A stretch of 64,000 nt of DNA from Bacteroidota bacterium. GTDB taxonomy: Bacteria; Bacteroidota; Bacteroidia; Cytophagales; UBA9547. Below the pieces are notes generated by a model, which searched no databases, was not told where the DNA came from, and was given only the letters and a program-made list of their open reading frames with translations. How positions within the stretch are numbered: position 1 is the stretch's first letter; each line of letters starts with the position of its first letter. Shown here piece by piece: positions 63,934 to 64,000 of this stretch. The stretch spans positions 20,449 through 84,448 of the forward strand of contig RDZG01000064.1 of the NCBI GenBank assembly GCA_004293915.1. Reading direction: 5' to 3'. The position numbers and the translations under genes were made by a program.

Positions 63934-64000
63934 GTCAACTATAAATTCATTGGGTTTTTGGTATTGAGAAAACATTTTCCAAAACTGTTTCATTCTATCT
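63934..64000 (+). other. Right edge, possible coding start or remnant
   Basis: Just past hddC is TCAACTATAAATTC, also present at 60246-60262 near the 3' end of the GMD-like gene (STINSLG). It may be a piece of another epimerase-type gene tail. The window ends too soon to decide. Confidence 0.2.

Overview
The window is AT-rich DNA from a member of the Bacteroidota. The grounds are a protein with a type IX secretion C-terminal sorting domain, Bacteroidota-style promoters (TAnnTTTG -7 boxes, sometimes with a TTG/TTTG element 17-18 bases upstream), few Shine-Dalgarno sites, many lipoproteins with a Cys at the signal-peptide junction, and a pseudouridine synthase with a long low-complexity N-terminal extension. 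Genus cannot be read from the sequence.

Layout. (1) 1-19.9 kb is mostly ordinary chromosome: surface proteins, a lone nuoM, an Fe-S CCG-domain protein, purQ, murD, a FemAB-like acetyltransferase, a SPOR-domain envelope protein, a T9SS substrate overlapping a lipoprotein, tmRNA (ssrA), tRNA-Ser, an unusual secreted GDI-repeat protein with a small lipoprotein partner, a histidine kinase and an RluB-type pseudouridine synthase whose repetitive N-terminus is frameshifted. (2) 20-30 kb is an accessory/defence island: a RecA-like ATPase, a RhuM gene broken by one stop codon, a PolyVal-type kinase, a two-gene restriction-modification system (nuclease-methylase fusion plus specificity subunit), an AlbA/Schlafen-like ATP-binding regulator followed by eight GTCCGAT boxes, a WYL regulator and a CAP-domain protein. 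Three direct copies of a ~49-bp promoter-like element lie through this island. (3) 30-41 kb is housekeeping (ZIP transporter, divIVA, ribD, PCD, etfA/etfB, purE, dxs) with inserted accessory genes (an Rpn-like nuclease and a frameshifted four-helix-bundle gene between etfB and etfA). (4) 41-44 kb is a complete three-gene ABC three-component conflict system (SMEK protein, middle component, DUF2326 ATPase) sitting between two perfect 29-bp copies of the dxs 3' end. (5) 44-48 kb: yebC, mnmE, a DUF1640-like protein, gmhA and a Uma2 nuclease gene. (6) 48-64 kb is a surface-polysaccharide cluster with glycosyltransferases, methyltransferases, sugar epimerases, a flippase-like protein, and hddA/hddC, which with gmhA belong to the GDP-D-glycero-alpha-D-manno-heptose pathway.

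The most unusual pattern is shared by three insertions (ABC-3C after dxs, Uma2 after gmhA, PolyVal kinase after hsdS). In each, accessory genes sit directly downstream of a gene's 3' end and are followed by a second copy of that gene's tail, including its stop codon, and no integrase or transposase is present. The dxs copy is perfect; the gmhA and hsdS copies are diverged. This looks like gene-tail-targeted cassette insertion by an unidentified mechanism. Four genes are broken by a single change (two in-frame TAA codons, one homopolymer frameshift, one 40-bp deletion inside a repeat).
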